From: Candidatus Cryosericum terrychapinii
Lineage (GTDB): Bacteria > Caldisericota > Caldisericia > Cryosericales > Cryosericaceae
Assembly (NCBI RefSeq): GCF_003570925.1
Contig: NZ_QXIS01000024.1
Location: 1-50,414 of the forward strand
Reading direction: 5' to 3'
Length of the DNA stretch: 50,414 bases
Positions 35,446 to 45,059 of the stretch are shown piece after piece. The position numbers and the translations under genes were made by a program. Under the pieces are notes generated by a model. The model made no database searches, was not told the DNA's origin, and saw only the letters and a list, made by a program, of their open reading frames with translations. Within the stretch, counting starts at the first letter, position 1. Each line of letters begins with the position of its first letter.

Positions 35446-36681
35446 TTAGTCAAACAGGTCAAGGCCCTTGAACAGACCGCTCAGGCCTTTGAATGCGCGC
35501 TTCTTCTTCTGGACTGCGGCACCATCGCTGTGGATGCCGAGTTCGAGCAACCCGACTGATGTCGAGAAGCTGGGATTCTTGAACGAGCTGAAAACAACGT
35601 CATCAACTGTCGGCTGTCCCATTCGAGCTCGCAGTCCGCTGATCTCAGAGAACTTGTCCGTGATGTGAGACACCATGGCCGTCCCTCCAGTCAAGACGAG
35701 GCCGGCCGGAAGCATATTGTTGTAGCTGGAGTGCACCAGTTCCAGCTTCACTGCCTCAGCTATTTCTTCAATGCGAGACGTCACGACATCGCTGATATAC
35801 GACTTCGTTGTTGCAAGAACACCATCCCCCGATGCTGTCGAGTAACTCACCTGGCTGTCCTGGAAGTCCTTTCTCCTGCTCGCATCCACCGAACCGTAGG
35901 CCACCTTGAGCTCTTCAGCAACATTCAGGCTTGTCTTCAGCATCATGGCTAGATCCATCGTCACATGGCGACCACCTATGGGAAGAACGGCGACATAGCT
36001 GAGACTGCCCCCTGTGAAGACGGCCAGATCCGTCGTGTCTCCTCCGATGTCGACACAGGCGACGCCGATTTCCTTCTCTTCTGATGAGAGGACAGCATTA
36101 GCTGACGCCAGACCTTCGAGCACAAGCCTGTCCACCTTGAGACCGGATTCTGTCACACAACGACGAAGATTGTCCAGAATCGTCGACTGTCCGGTGACGA
36201 TAAACGCCTCGAACTCAAGACGGATGCCCGACATTCTCAACGGGTCCTTGATGCCTTCCTGACCATCCACGAGGTACTGGCGCGGGATTACATGGATAAT
36301 CTCCTGATTTGGTCCCAGCAGGACAGCTTTGGCAGATTCCCACACGCGATCCACATCATCTTTCTGTATCTCGCGTCCCGGCCGGGATATTGCAACAAGA
36401 CCGCGGTTCACCAATCCAGTGATATGAGTACCGCCGACATTCACGATTACCGACGAGACGGAGTAGCTACTCATCCGTTCTGCCTCGTCGCGTGCCGTCT
36501 GGATGGCCTGCGTCACGCCTTCCATGTCGACGACCACGCCACGCTTCAGGCTGCTGCACGGAGCCGTACCGACCCCGAGAATGGAGTCGAGCCTATCTCC
36601 TGTCGCAGAAGCTATCAACATCTTGACACGGGTGCTTCCAATATCGAGCACGCTGACGATTCTTTCCTGGCCAGCCATCAT
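35446..36681 (-). CDS. ftsA: Cell division protein FtsA
   Basis: 411 residues. An actin-like protein that anchors FtsZ to the membrane. Actin-fold phosphate loops: VLDIGSTRVKMLI near the N-terminus, CVDIGGDTTDLAVF, and adenosine motif LVLTGGTAMV. The 1C domain follows residue 80. The C-terminal helix (AFKGLSGLFKGLDLFD) is the amphipathic membrane anchor. ATG at 36681 (or 36678, with GGAGG at better spacing) overlaps the sbp stop. Confidence 0.97.
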   Translation of the reverse strand: MMAGQERIVSVLDIGSTRVKMLIASATGDRLDSILGVGTAPCSSLKRGVVVDMEGVTQAIQTARDEAERMSSYSVSSVIVNVGGTHITGLVNRGLVAISRPGREIQKDDVDRVWESAKAVLLGPNQEIIHVIPRQYLVDGQEGIKDPLRMSGIRLEFEAFIVTGQSTILDNLRRCVTESGLKVDRLVLEGLASANAVLSSEEKEIGVACVDIGGDTTDLAVFTGGSLSYVAVLPIGGRHVTMDLAMMLKTSLNVAEELKVAYGSVDASRRKDFQDSQVSYSTASGDGVLATTKSYISDVVTSRIEEIAEAVKLELVHSSYNNMLPAGLVLTGGTAMVSHITDKFSEISGLRARMGQPTVDDVVFSSFKNPSFSTSVGLLELGIHSDGAAVQKKKRAFKGLSGLFKGLDLFD

Positions 36682-37019
36682 GCCTCCTTCTTCAAGAGAA
36701 CCCGCCGGATGATTGCGATATTCTGGTACATTCTGCTACCAAATACAACGACTGCCGCAAGGTAAAGATCGATGCCCAGCTGATCACCGAGATACCCCAG
36801 CAGTGCTGCAACAAGACTGTTGATCAGGAAACCCGAAAAGAATACTGTCGCGTCGAAGGTATCCTTCAGATAACCTTTGATGCCGCCGAGGATAGAATCC
36901 ATACCAGCCAGAAGGGCCAACCCCACGTACTTGGAATAGACAGCGGGGATGTGCACGGGGCGAAGAATCCCGACGATGATACCAAGTACGAGTCCACACA
37001 CTGTTACGAAGCCAACCAT
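36678..37019 (-). CDS. sbp: Small basic protein, DUF1290 (sbp) family
   Basis: 113 residues, three to four membrane segments with the family motifs GIIVGILRPVHIPAVYSKY, LLAGMDSILGGIKGYL and LYLAAVVVFGSRMYQN. In Bacillus the homologue also lies directly before ftsA. The function is unknown. Confidence 0.93.
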   Translation of the reverse strand: MVGFVTVCGLVLGIIVGILRPVHIPAVYSKYVGLALLAGMDSILGGIKGYLKDTFDATVFFSGFLINSLVAALLGYLGDQLGIDLYLAAVVVFGSRMYQNIAIIRRVLLKKEA

Positions 37020-37038
37020 AGATATCCGTTTTCCTCCC

Positions 37039-37710
37039 CTAGTCGCTGATTCTAAGCAGGTTGACTTTTTGAACTATAGCACCAATGCGCCTCAGGTTCA
37101 ACAAGTCGAGCACACCTCCGGGAATCTGCAGCCCCTTGGACATGTTCTCTGTATCGCCGATCGCGTCTACGACCAGCGGCATCTGCGTCACCCTTCCGTC
37201 CACGCGAACGTTGAGACCCGCCCTGTATACGGAACTCGAGTCGGTCAGGCGTATGCCGTTCAACGATATGACTTCGGCTCCCGATGCCCAGAGATCATTC
37301 AGAAGGAGGAGCAGGTCCTCATCAGCCAGCATGGATGGCGAGGCCCCTGATGATTGCTCTCGTATCGTGATCCGGATCCCAGGACCCGCGAGCGGGACGG
37401 CCCCGGTTCTCTGCCTCAACACAGTGGCTTCGTGCTGTAACTGGCGCACTTGCGCAGCCGTGTCATCAGAAGAACGAAGATACTGCATGACTTTCTGCGA
37501 CACGTCAGTCTCCTCGACGAGGAGGTCCTGTTTGCGCTGCTGGAGGTCTCTGATGACACGAATGAGATCCTTCGGGTCCTGGCTCTGATAGGTCTGTTTC
37601 ATCTCGCGGACGACGCGTGCCTGCCCGGGGAGGAAGAACCCGACGAAGAAACTGATGAGGAAGAAAATCAGTATTGTCGACTGCCAGGGCGATCGCCCGA
37701 TCCTCTTCAT
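37039..37710 (-). CDS. DUF881 (YlxW/YlxX-like) membrane protein 1
   Basis: 223 residues. One N-terminal membrane helix (12-30), a coiled coil (about 38-105), then the DUF881 domain (GPGIRITIREQSS, LNDLWASGAEVISLNGIRLT, LNLRRIGAIVQK). Together with its paralogue and sbp it forms the block that links ftsQ to ftsA in Gram-positive-type dcw clusters. The start overlaps the stop of the paralogue by 4 bases. The precise role is unknown. Confidence 0.92.
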   Translation of the reverse strand: MKRIGRSPWQSTILIFFLISFFVGFFLPGQARVVREMKQTYQSQDPKDLIRVIRDLQQRKQDLLVEETDVSQKVMQYLRSSDDTAAQVRQLQHEATVLRQRTGAVPLAGPGIRITIREQSSGASPSMLADEDLLLLLNDLWASGAEVISLNGIRLTDSSSVYRAGLNVRVDGRVTQMPLVVDAIGDTENMSKGLQIPGGVLDLLNLRRIGAIVQKVNLLRISD

Positions 37711-38441
37711 TGCGCACCCACTGCGTACTTGAATGCAGCATTGTCCAGCGACGCCGGGACAGTCACAGACGTTTTCTTCTCAACTGAGCACGTGATCTTG
37801 AACTGATCACGGTACATCTCCAGCACCTGGAAAAAGACGTCTTGAGAAATGCTGTCGGCGAGCATCTCGGGGTTCCCCAGCGCAGTGATAACATAGGGTG
37901 GCGACATCCTGCTCGAATTCACGAGAATGATGGGTCCAGCACAGATGATAGCACTGTTTCCAAGAACGCGCTGGTCGTTGATGGCAATCGCCGTGGCGCC
38001 GTATCTCCGCATGAGATTCACGATGCTGCGGAGGTAACCGTCGTGGATGACGAAGTAGTTCGGATCATCGGATAGTGTCGGGGTGCGGGAACTGTCACTC
38101 AGTGTTACAATGACACCGGGACCCGTCGCCTCGGCGAGCCCTGCTTTTGCCCTCAACTCTCCCAGCTCCTGCGTGAGAACGCGCACTTCGTCGCTGGTGG
38201 CAGCGCCCTTGCTTTCAAGCTCTCCCAGCTGTGTCCGAAGATCGACAATCCGCTGAGCGGCACTGCCATTCTCTTTTTCGAGTCCCTTCATGATTTCGAC
38301 CAACTCGACATTCTGGGCAGGAACGACGTAGGCGTTGTTCACTGTGGGCTCGAACTGGACAGCCAGAAGGTATCCAAATCCGGCAACCATGACAAACAGC
38401 GCAGCGAGGAAAACGCCCCCGGTTCTTCCGCGCGTGATCAT
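37707..38441 (-). CDS. DUF881 (YlxW/YlxX-like) membrane protein 2
   Basis: 244 residues. N-terminal membrane helix (9-27), coiled coil (about 45-105), and DUF881 domain (GPGVIVTLSDSS, IVNLMRRYGATAIAINDQRVL, SPPYVITALGNPEML). Paralogous to the next gene downstream. Start ATG with GGAGG upstream, overlapping the ftsQ stop by 4 bases. Confidence 0.92.
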   Translation of the reverse strand: MITRGRTGGVFLAALFVMVAGFGYLLAVQFEPTVNNAYVVPAQNVELVEIMKGLEKENGSAAQRIVDLRTQLGELESKGAATSDEVRVLTQELGELRAKAGLAEATGPGVIVTLSDSSRTPTLSDDPNYFVIHDGYLRSIVNLMRRYGATAIAINDQRVLGNSAIICAGPIILVNSSRMSPPYVITALGNPEMLADSISQDVFFQVLEMYRDQFKITCSVEKKTSVTVPASLDNAAFKYAVGAQ

Positions 38442-39112
38442 GGGGCCTCCGGGATGACGGCCTGGCCGTCAAACCGCAGGTCGATGGTTACTTTCTTCCC
38501 CTTGAATGCAGGCATACCAAGGACCGCAATTCCTCGTTCGATCTTTGAAGCACCGTTCGTGCTGTCACCAAGGATAAGCGTCTTCCCGTCTTTCAACCGT
38601 ACGGCAAGTCCCATCGACGAGGACAGTGATATGCCCATGATAGCTAGCTGGTCCTGATGTTGCATCAACTGGCAGCACAGCAGCGCATACTCGAGCGAGG
38701 TGGACAAAAAAGCCGGGGATGTAGATGGAAACCCGCTTACGTCAACCACGTTCCAAGACTTCGATGTCCCTGCCACGGCGTAGGCTGTCCCCGTCTGCAG
38801 GAACACAGCAGCTAGCTTGCTCCCTTGCCTGATCACCACGTCAGGATCAGCTATGTCCACACCGACAGTGGCATTCCAAGGTCGCTCCCGCTTGATAGTC
38901 ACGTCAGAAACGGGGAGTCCCTCCAGCCTGTCAACAACCGAAGCCCTGTTGAGGAGCATCAGAAGACCCTGAGGCCGACTATGCCAGACCTGGTCCACGA
39001 CAGGAGCTTCCCAGGAGTCTGCATGTACGCTTACACGAGCGGCTGGTACGGTGAACCAGTAGACCATCAATACCGCCAAAGCCACCAGACCCATGCGCCA
39101 CAGTAGCTTCAT
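38438..39112 (-). CDS. ftsQ: Cell division protein FtsQ/DivIB
   Basis: 224 residues, short for the family. One N-terminal membrane helix (5-25), a POTRA-like region (LLNRASVVDRLEGLPVSDVTIKRERP), and the FtsQ beta domain that ends with GMPAFKGKKVTIDLRFDGQAVI. It bridges early and late division proteins. It begins 39 bases after murB. Confidence 0.88.
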   Translation of the reverse strand: MKLLWRMGLVALAVLMVYWFTVPAARVSVHADSWEAPVVDQVWHSRPQGLLMLLNRASVVDRLEGLPVSDVTIKRERPWNATVGVDIADPDVVIRQGSKLAAVFLQTGTAYAVAGTSKSWNVVDVSGFPSTSPAFLSTSLEYALLCCQLMQHQDQLAIMGISLSSSMGLAVRLKDGKTLILGDSTNGASKIERGIAVLGMPAFKGKKVTIDLRFDGQAVIPEAP

Positions 39113-39151
39113 AAACGCAGGAACTCACCATTGATACCCACGCGCTACCTC

Positions 39152-40063
39152 CTAGGAGAAGTCACCGAGCAGTCTGATCTCGGGCGAAAGGCGCACGTTG
39201 AAGCGTGCATAGACTCTCTGTACGACAATGTCCATAAGGCGCACGACATCAAGTGCAGTCGCCCCTCCCAGATTGACGATGAAATTCGCATGCTTGACCG
39301 ACACCTGCGCCTGCCCCACCTGGAGACCCTTGCACCCCGCCTCCTCTATCAACTTGCCGGCATAGGTCGTTGGAGGATTCGTGAAGATACTTCCCGCATT
39401 CGGGTGTTCCCACGATTGTTTGGCATGCTTCTCAGATCGGATACGTGCAGCTGTCGACCGGATCGTCGCTCCGTCGCCAGCCTCAAGATCAAATGCAGCG
39501 CCCAAAATGATGGCCCCGCTCTCCTGAAACTCGCTGTAACGGTAGTCAAAATCGACATCTTCATGCTTCTTCACGACATACTCGAGGTTACGATCGAGAA
39601 CTTCTACATACGCCAGGTGAGTGCTTATGGCCTGAGAGAACGAACCTGCGTTCATGTAGACAGCCCCTCCAACAGTACCGGGTATGCTGACAAGATACTC
39701 CAGTCCAGACAGATTCTGATGCATGGCGAAGTCCAGCAGGGAGGACAGTGGCATCGGGGCACGAGCAAGCACCAGTCCTTTCTCCATCAATGGTTGAAGC
39801 GAGGTCTCCGTAAGCCTCACGACCAGGCCTTCGACACCACGGTCGGACACAAGAACATTCGTTCCGTTGCCGAGAACCGTCGTCGGCACCTTGAGAGCTC
39901 TGGCAGCACGCAGTGCGCAAACCAGGTCCTCCTCACCATATGGCGTGTAGAGGCACTCGGCCGGACCCCCGATACGAAACGACGTATAGGACGAGAGCGG
40001 CTCCTTCGTCAGGACCCGTTGCTCGACGCGACGTCTGAACTTGTCTATGACCGAATTCACCAT
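39152..40063 (-). CDS. murB: UDP-N-acetylenolpyruvoylglucosamine reductase
   Basis: 303 residues. It reduces enolpyruvyl-UDP-GlcNAc to UDP-MurNAc with FAD and NADPH. FAD-binding YTSFRIGGPAE, VLGNGTNVLVSDRG, IPGTVGGAVYMNAG; the proton-donating Ser is in NAGSIFTNP. The GCKGLQVGQAQVSVKHANFIVN end is that of the shorter (type II) MurB. Its start overlaps the murC stop by one base (TGATG). Confidence 0.97.
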   Translation of the reverse strand: MVNSVIDKFRRRVEQRVLTKEPLSSYTSFRIGGPAECLYTPYGEEDLVCALRAARALKVPTTVLGNGTNVLVSDRGVEGLVVRLTETSLQPLMEKGLVLARAPMPLSSLLDFAMHQNLSGLEYLVSIPGTVGGAVYMNAGSFSQAISTHLAYVEVLDRNLEYVVKKHEDVDFDYRYSEFQESGAIILGAAFDLEAGDGATIRSTAARIRSEKHAKQSWEHPNAGSIFTNPPTTYAGKLIEEAGCKGLQVGQAQVSVKHANFIVNLGGATALDVVRLMDIVVQRVYARFNVRLSPEIRLLGDFS

Positions 40064-41532
40064 CAGTCGTTCTCCTGCTTTATGCGTTCCTCGAGGGACC
40101 TAGCAGTTTGACATTGTACCGCATTGCCGCTCGTCAGCAAGCCAGAAAATCGCAGACCAAGCTTATTCACATCTCCGGGGCCCATAAACAATACCACGTC
40201 GCCCGGGGTGGCCGATACCCGCAAGACGTCGAGCATCTGGTCTACGGGCATCTGGGGTGCTAGTGAGCCACCGACTGCTGTCTTCACGCTTTCTCGAAGC
40301 CTCTCGTTCAGCTCTTCTGGATGCTCCGCTGTCTCTCCAGCCGGGAAGATGTCGAGCAGCACGATCCGCGAGACTCCAGCCAGCGCCGGTCCATACTCCT
40401 CGAGACACATGCTCACGCGGGAGAAACGGTGCGGCTGGAGCACGAGGGTAACTAGTCTTCCGGGATACCGCACCGAAACAGCCTGCAAGGTCGCTCTGAT
40501 TTCCGTGGGGTGGTCCGCATGGTCTGTGAGGACGACCGTTTCGTCATGGTCTGCCAGGAGCTGCATCCGCCGCTCCATTCCGGGGAAACCTTCCAGAACA
40601 TGAAGTGTGTCTGCAAGGAAGACCCCGACTGCCTCGCACGCCAGACAAGCGGCAACAGCGTTGAGATAGCTCTTCTCGTCTCCTCGTTCCATGACGAATG
40701 GTTGCTCCATACGTTCTCTGGCAACCGTTGCCGTGTTGCTGCGGACATGGTAGCGCATCTGCACCTGATTTGACGCCTCCTGACCGTACAGAACGTGCCG
40801 CGGCAGAGCCTGCACGATCCTGGCCACTTCCCCGTCGTCGCCACAACCAACGATCAGACCGCCTCGCTTAGCGCATTGCTGGGAAAACCGGGCGAATGCG
40901 CCGACAAGGTTGGAGAACTTGTCTCCGTAAGCCCCCAAGTGGTCGTTATCGATGTTCGTTACTACAGCTACGTCTGGATGGAACTTCAGGAATGAGCCGT
41001 CCGATTCATCAGTCTCCAGGACCATGATCGGGCGTCCCTGAATCTGCCTTCGCTGTGTCCCTTCAGAGGGGAAGGCTCCATCAAATCCGGCGATATTGCC
41101 TCCAACGCAGATGGTTGGAGCAAAGCCCTGTCTTGCCAGCACATATCCAATCATTCCAGACGTCGTAGTCTTGCCGTGCGTGCCAGCAACGGCTATCAGG
41201 AAATAGTCTGATGCGACGGCAGACAGGATGTCTGTTCGGTGGAGAACGCCCGCTCTGATTTCCGCTGCAGCCATGAGCACCACATTGTCCGAGCGAATTG
41301 CCGACGACCGTACCAGAACTTCGTCATGACGAAGTGCCCCGACTGCCTCGGCTTCGGACATCACCCGGATACCCAGCGAAGTCAACCGTTCAGCCTCGGG
41401 ACCGCCATTCGCGATGTCTGAACCCCGCACATCCATTCCGATGCTGTGCAGCAACATAGCCAGCGAACTCATTCCGGCGCCACAGATGCCAACAAGAAAA
41501 AAAGGCCTTCCAGGCTGCAGGAGTTCAGTCAT
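40063..41532 (-). CDS. murC: UDP-N-acetylmuramate-L-alanine ligase
   Basis: 489 residues. It adds L-alanine to UDP-MurNAc. N-terminal Rossmann motif FFLVGICGAGMSSLA, ATP loop VAGTHGKTTT, ETDESDGSF, NIDNDHLG, C-terminal LQPHRFSR. ATG at 41532 (GAGGAG upstream) overlaps the murG stop by 8 bases; a TTG 18 bases earlier is rejected. The coding start contains a T7 run. Confidence 0.97.
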   Translation of the reverse strand: MTELLQPGRPFFLVGICGAGMSSLAMLLHSIGMDVRGSDIANGGPEAERLTSLGIRVMSEAEAVGALRHDEVLVRSSAIRSDNVVLMAAAEIRAGVLHRTDILSAVASDYFLIAVAGTHGKTTTSGMIGYVLARQGFAPTICVGGNIAGFDGAFPSEGTQRRQIQGRPIMVLETDESDGSFLKFHPDVAVVTNIDNDHLGAYGDKFSNLVGAFARFSQQCAKRGGLIVGCGDDGEVARIVQALPRHVLYGQEASNQVQMRYHVRSNTATVARERMEQPFVMERGDEKSYLNAVAACLACEAVGVFLADTLHVLEGFPGMERRMQLLADHDETVVLTDHADHPTEIRATLQAVSVRYPGRLVTLVLQPHRFSRVSMCLEEYGPALAGVSRIVLLDIFPAGETAEHPEELNERLRESVKTAVGGSLAPQMPVDQMLDVLRVSATPGDVVLFMGPGDVNKLGLRFSGLLTSGNAVQCQTARSLEERIKQEND

Positions 41533-42592
41533 GTGAGCACTCCTCTTCAATGGTGCGCATTATGGCGTCCCCCGCATCACTTCCAAAGATACTGGAAGCA
41601 GGAAGGGCCGGGCCTGCTTCATCATCCAGCGCCTTCTCTACGATAGACAGGTACCTGTCGAACAGCAGTGACTGCTGCTCAATGCGTATACCGAGACCAA
41701 GGCTCTCGAGATATGCCGCGTTCTTGGACTGATGCCGGCCAACGGCGAAGGGATAGGGGATGACGACAGCATAGATGCCTCCGACAGCAAGCTCCGTAAG
41801 TGCAAGTGCACCGCCTCTCGTCACCGCTATGCGCGCCTGCTCATAGAGTCGCTCCATATGCTCCTCATAGGAGACGACGACAGGATTGACATGCCGTAGA
41901 GACAGCCCGTCCACTGCATCACGAATCCTCGCATAGTCATCAGTTCCAGTTACCACGGTGACTAGAACTTCGCGGCCTCTGCTGTCCAGCTCCCGGATTG
42001 TCCGCAGGAACAGTTCGTTGACGAAGCTGGCCCCACCACTACCCCCGATAAACAGCAGTCCTCGGCGAAGAGGTCTGCTGAGCTGGCACTCCGTCAGTGC
42101 CGTGTAAACCTTACGTCGCAGGGGGTTTCCAGTGACGGTGAACCGTGAACCGGAGACCCCTTCAACAGGAAACCCCAGGAACACGTGCCGCGCACGGCGG
42201 GAGAACAGTCGATTCGCCCTCCCCATGACGGTATTTTGTTCCAGAAGGTATATGGGAACTCCGCTCATCTGCGCAGCCACGATTCCTGGCACCGAGACGT
42301 ATCCGCCAGTACCAATGAAAGCATCCACATGGGCGTCCGTCATGACACGGCGGGCAGCTCTTACTCCACTTCGAGTTGCACGTGCAAGACGCCACAACGA
42401 TCTGGGCGTATACAGAAGCGGGGCAGAACAGACAGTTCTCACATCAAGCCCCTGAGCAAGGAAAACGCGTTCCTCCATGCTGCCGGATCGTGCCAGCATG
42501 GTGACGGTTCCCCTGTCCAACAAGCGTTCCGCAATTGCGACTGCGGGGTAGACATGCCCCCCTGTCCCTCCTCCAGCGACAACGTAGTGCAT
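41525..42592 (-). CDS. murG: UDP-GlcNAc:lipid I N-acetylglucosaminyltransferase
   Basis: 355 residues. It makes lipid II from lipid I on the inner membrane face. N-terminal GGGTGGHVYPAVAIAE; GTGGYVSVPG; LEQNTVMGRANR; VTGNPLR; GGSGGASFVNE; TRGGALALTELAVGG; FAVGRHQSKNAAYLE. Start overlaps the ftsW stop by one base (TGATG). Confidence 0.97.
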   Translation of the reverse strand: MHYVVAGGGTGGHVYPAVAIAERLLDRGTVTMLARSGSMEERVFLAQGLDVRTVCSAPLLYTPRSLWRLARATRSGVRAARRVMTDAHVDAFIGTGGYVSVPGIVAAQMSGVPIYLLEQNTVMGRANRLFSRRARHVFLGFPVEGVSGSRFTVTGNPLRRKVYTALTECQLSRPLRRGLLFIGGSGGASFVNELFLRTIRELDSRGREVLVTVVTGTDDYARIRDAVDGLSLRHVNPVVVSYEEHMERLYEQARIAVTRGGALALTELAVGGIYAVVIPYPFAVGRHQSKNAAYLESLGLGIRIEQQSLLFDRYLSIVEKALDDEAGPALPASSIFGSDAGDAIMRTIEEECSHD

Positions 42593-43680
42593 CAGGCGGC
42601 CTCTGGACTCCGGGAAATAGCTGCCGCGATGCCAAGCGCGGCCATCTCGAAGACGATGTGATTGCCTCCCTGACTGAAGAAAGGCAGCGGTACTCCTGTC
42701 GTAGGAAGCAGTCCAACAACAACGCCAATGTTGACAAACGCCTGCACGGCGAGGAATACGCCCAGCCCCATGACATACACTCGGGCAAACGGCTCAGAAG
42801 ACCTCGAGGCAAGCCTGAACAGGTCAAAGACGATCCACAGATAGATGCCCAGCACGATGGTCACGCCGATAAGCCCGAACTCTTCCGAGAATATGGCGAA
42901 AACAAAGTCATTTTCCTGGGCCGGGAAGTGGACGAATTTCTGGACGCTCCGCATGAAACCCCGCCCCAGCACTCCACCCCTCGCGACAGCAAACATGGAG
43001 TTCACCAGCTGATATGCGACGCCTTTCGCCTTGTCGGCCGCCAGCGGGTTGATGAATGAGGTCATCCTGACTTTCCAGGAAGCTTTCACGTTCACCGCAA
43101 TCAGAGCCAGCGCGCCCAGGGCAGCCGTTCGGCTGATCCAGTAGCCTAGCGGAGCACCGACGGCCAGCAGGATAGCAATTGAGGACCCAGCAATGACGAA
43201 GGCCGTCCCGAAGTCGGGTTCCAGTGCGACGAGAGCGGTAAACCCCAGCACGAATAGCAGAAACGTGCGGTAGTATCGATGGTCATACTCGTTGAGGTAC
43301 TTGCCACTGAAGAGCTTGGCGGCGAGAAGAGGCACCACCAGGACGACTGCCTGAGATGGCTGCAAGCCAATCAAATTGGTTCCGATCCATCGGCTGGAAC
43401 CATTGACGCTCCTGCCAATGCTGGGAATGAGAACAGCGACCAGCAACGCTCCTAGGCCATACGTCAGGAATTCCGAAATGTCTGCCCAGCGCATGTACTT
43501 GAACCGCGAGCAGAACCAGTAGGCGAAGACTCCAACACCGACGATGATCGTCTGCTTGACAACACTCGGGGTAACAGCCACCAATTGACCTTGCGCAGCA
43601 CTGAGACTGACGGCGATGCTATAGTTCTGTAGTACCCCCAGGCAGAGCAGTATGGCGACCAGAACCAGTATACGCCTCAC
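42592..43680 (-). CDS. ftsW: Peptidoglycan glycosyltransferase FtsW
   Basis: 362 residues with about ten membrane segments. The SEDS-family polymerase that works with FtsI at the septum. The catalytic Asp region reads FPAQENDFVFAIFSEE and the C-terminal signature is LLPTTGVPLPFFSQGG. Start GTG at 43680 overlaps the murD stop (GTGA). Confidence 0.96.
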   Translation of the reverse strand: MRRILVLVAILLCLGVLQNYSIAVSLSAAQGQLVAVTPSVVKQTIIVGVGVFAYWFCSRFKYMRWADISEFLTYGLGALLVAVLIPSIGRSVNGSSRWIGTNLIGLQPSQAVVLVVPLLAAKLFSGKYLNEYDHRYYRTFLLFVLGFTALVALEPDFGTAFVIAGSSIAILLAVGAPLGYWISRTAALGALALIAVNVKASWKVRMTSFINPLAADKAKGVAYQLVNSMFAVARGGVLGRGFMRSVQKFVHFPAQENDFVFAIFSEEFGLIGVTIVLGIYLWIVFDLFRLASRSSEPFARVYVMGLGVFLAVQAFVNIGVVVGLLPTTGVPLPFFSQGGNHIVFEMAALGIAAAISRSPEAA

Positions 43681-45056
43681 CGCGTGACAACGCCCCGACG
43701 ACCCTGCACGATCTCCCTGAACCGGTTGCCACGCTGCTCAAAGTCCCTGAACATGTCGAAACTAGCACAAGCAGGAGACAGAAGCAGCGTACCACCAGCA
43801 GAAAGAAGGTGTATTCCCTTGCTGACAGCTTCCTCAAGCGATTCGACGCGGACAATCTCCTCCATGCCGGCCTTGCGCAGCGAATCCTCAATAGCCGGGG
43901 CGGTCGCGCCCATCACGATTGCTGATACCAGATTCCTGTCTTCGGTCAGGTGCCACGCCATTTTGTCGAATGAGACGCCCTTTGAACTGCCGCCCAGAAT
44001 GACTACATATGGTCCAGTCATGGCATCAGCGGCCGTCATGACCGATTCTGGAGTTGTTGCCTTGGAGTCGTTGACGAACATCACGCCATCCGCTGTTCCG
44101 ACGTGCTCCAGTCGGTGGGGCAGCCCGTTGAAGCTCTCCACAGCCCTGCGAATGGCATCTGGCGAGATACCGTACAGAAAGGCCGCCAGAGCTGCGCTCA
44201 TGGCATTCGCTACATTGTGCCGCCCCCGGATCCGCAGGTCTGTCTCTCTGAACAGTTCCACCGTGCGTGTCGTGTCTTTGAAAACGATGCCACCATCGAC
44301 AACATGCGCGCCGGAGAATACGCCGTCACCCAATCCGAAATAGAACGTGGAAGGACTCAGCATTGGGCCAAGCGCTCTCAGCGCGGGGTCATCCCAGTTG
44401 AGCACAACGGCGTCATCCACCGTCATGTTCTCGAACAAACGCTTCTTCGTGGCGAAGTAGCGTTCCATGGTACCGTAGCGGTCAAGATGGTTCGGAACCA
44501 GGTTCGAGAAAATGGCCACTCTGGGATGGAACGTATGAATTGTCTCGAGCTGGAAACAGCTGACCTCAAGAACCGCCGGTCCTGCCAACGGGTGTTCCAC
44601 CAGGAGCTGTGACACTGGAGTGCCCAGGTTGCCTCCTGTCACTGCATCGGGGTACGCCTCAGCAACAATTTCTCCGAGAAGAGCCGTGGTCGTACTCTTG
44701 CCATTGCTACCAGTCACTGCAAGCACTGACAGACCGGCATACGCGGCAATCTCTGTCTCACCGACGATGAGTTTGCCCATTTGTGCAGCGACCAGGACAA
44801 TCGGAGCCTCGGGTGGGACACCGGGCGAGACAATGACCACGTCATAGGCAGCCATGATGCTCGCAGTGTTCTGTCCAAATTCAAAGGGAACTCCCACCTG
44901 CTGCAGCAGTCGGACCGCATGCTCGAACTCCTCTTCAGCGCTTCGCTGCTTGAATTCTGACACGAAAACGTCCACTCCGTGATCATGCAGGTACAGGGCT
45001 GCGTACAATCCACTTGGCAATGCCCCGACGACGAATGCAGAATTGAAAGGGATCAC
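43677..45056 (-). CDS. murD: UDP-N-acetylmuramoylalanine-D-glutamate ligase
   Basis: 459 residues. It adds D-glutamate. N-terminal VVGALPSGLYAALYL (a degenerate Rossmann loop), ATP loop VTGSNGKSTTTALLG, EVSCFQLE, LVPNHLDRYG, RHNVANAMSAALA, PHRLEHVG, NDSKATTPES, ILGGSSKG, SPACASFDMF. Start GTG at 45056 with GGAG 7 bases before it, 3 bases after mraY. Confidence 0.97.
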   Translation of the reverse strand: MIPFNSAFVVGALPSGLYAALYLHDHGVDVFVSEFKQRSAEEEFEHAVRLLQQVGVPFEFGQNTASIMAAYDVVIVSPGVPPEAPIVLVAAQMGKLIVGETEIAAYAGLSVLAVTGSNGKSTTTALLGEIVAEAYPDAVTGGNLGTPVSQLLVEHPLAGPAVLEVSCFQLETIHTFHPRVAIFSNLVPNHLDRYGTMERYFATKKRLFENMTVDDAVVLNWDDPALRALGPMLSPSTFYFGLGDGVFSGAHVVDGGIVFKDTTRTVELFRETDLRIRGRHNVANAMSAALAAFLYGISPDAIRRAVESFNGLPHRLEHVGTADGVMFVNDSKATTPESVMTAADAMTGPYVVILGGSSKGVSFDKMAWHLTEDRNLVSAIVMGATAPAIEDSLRKAGMEEIVRVESLEEAVSKGIHLLSAGGTLLLSPACASFDMFRDFEQRGNRFREIVQGRRGVVTR

Positions 45057-45059
45057 TGG

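Noticed and set aside
41490-41510. T7 run at the start of murC as a programmed frameshift site
   Set aside because: The zero frame gives a normal full-length MurC and neither shifted frame is useful.
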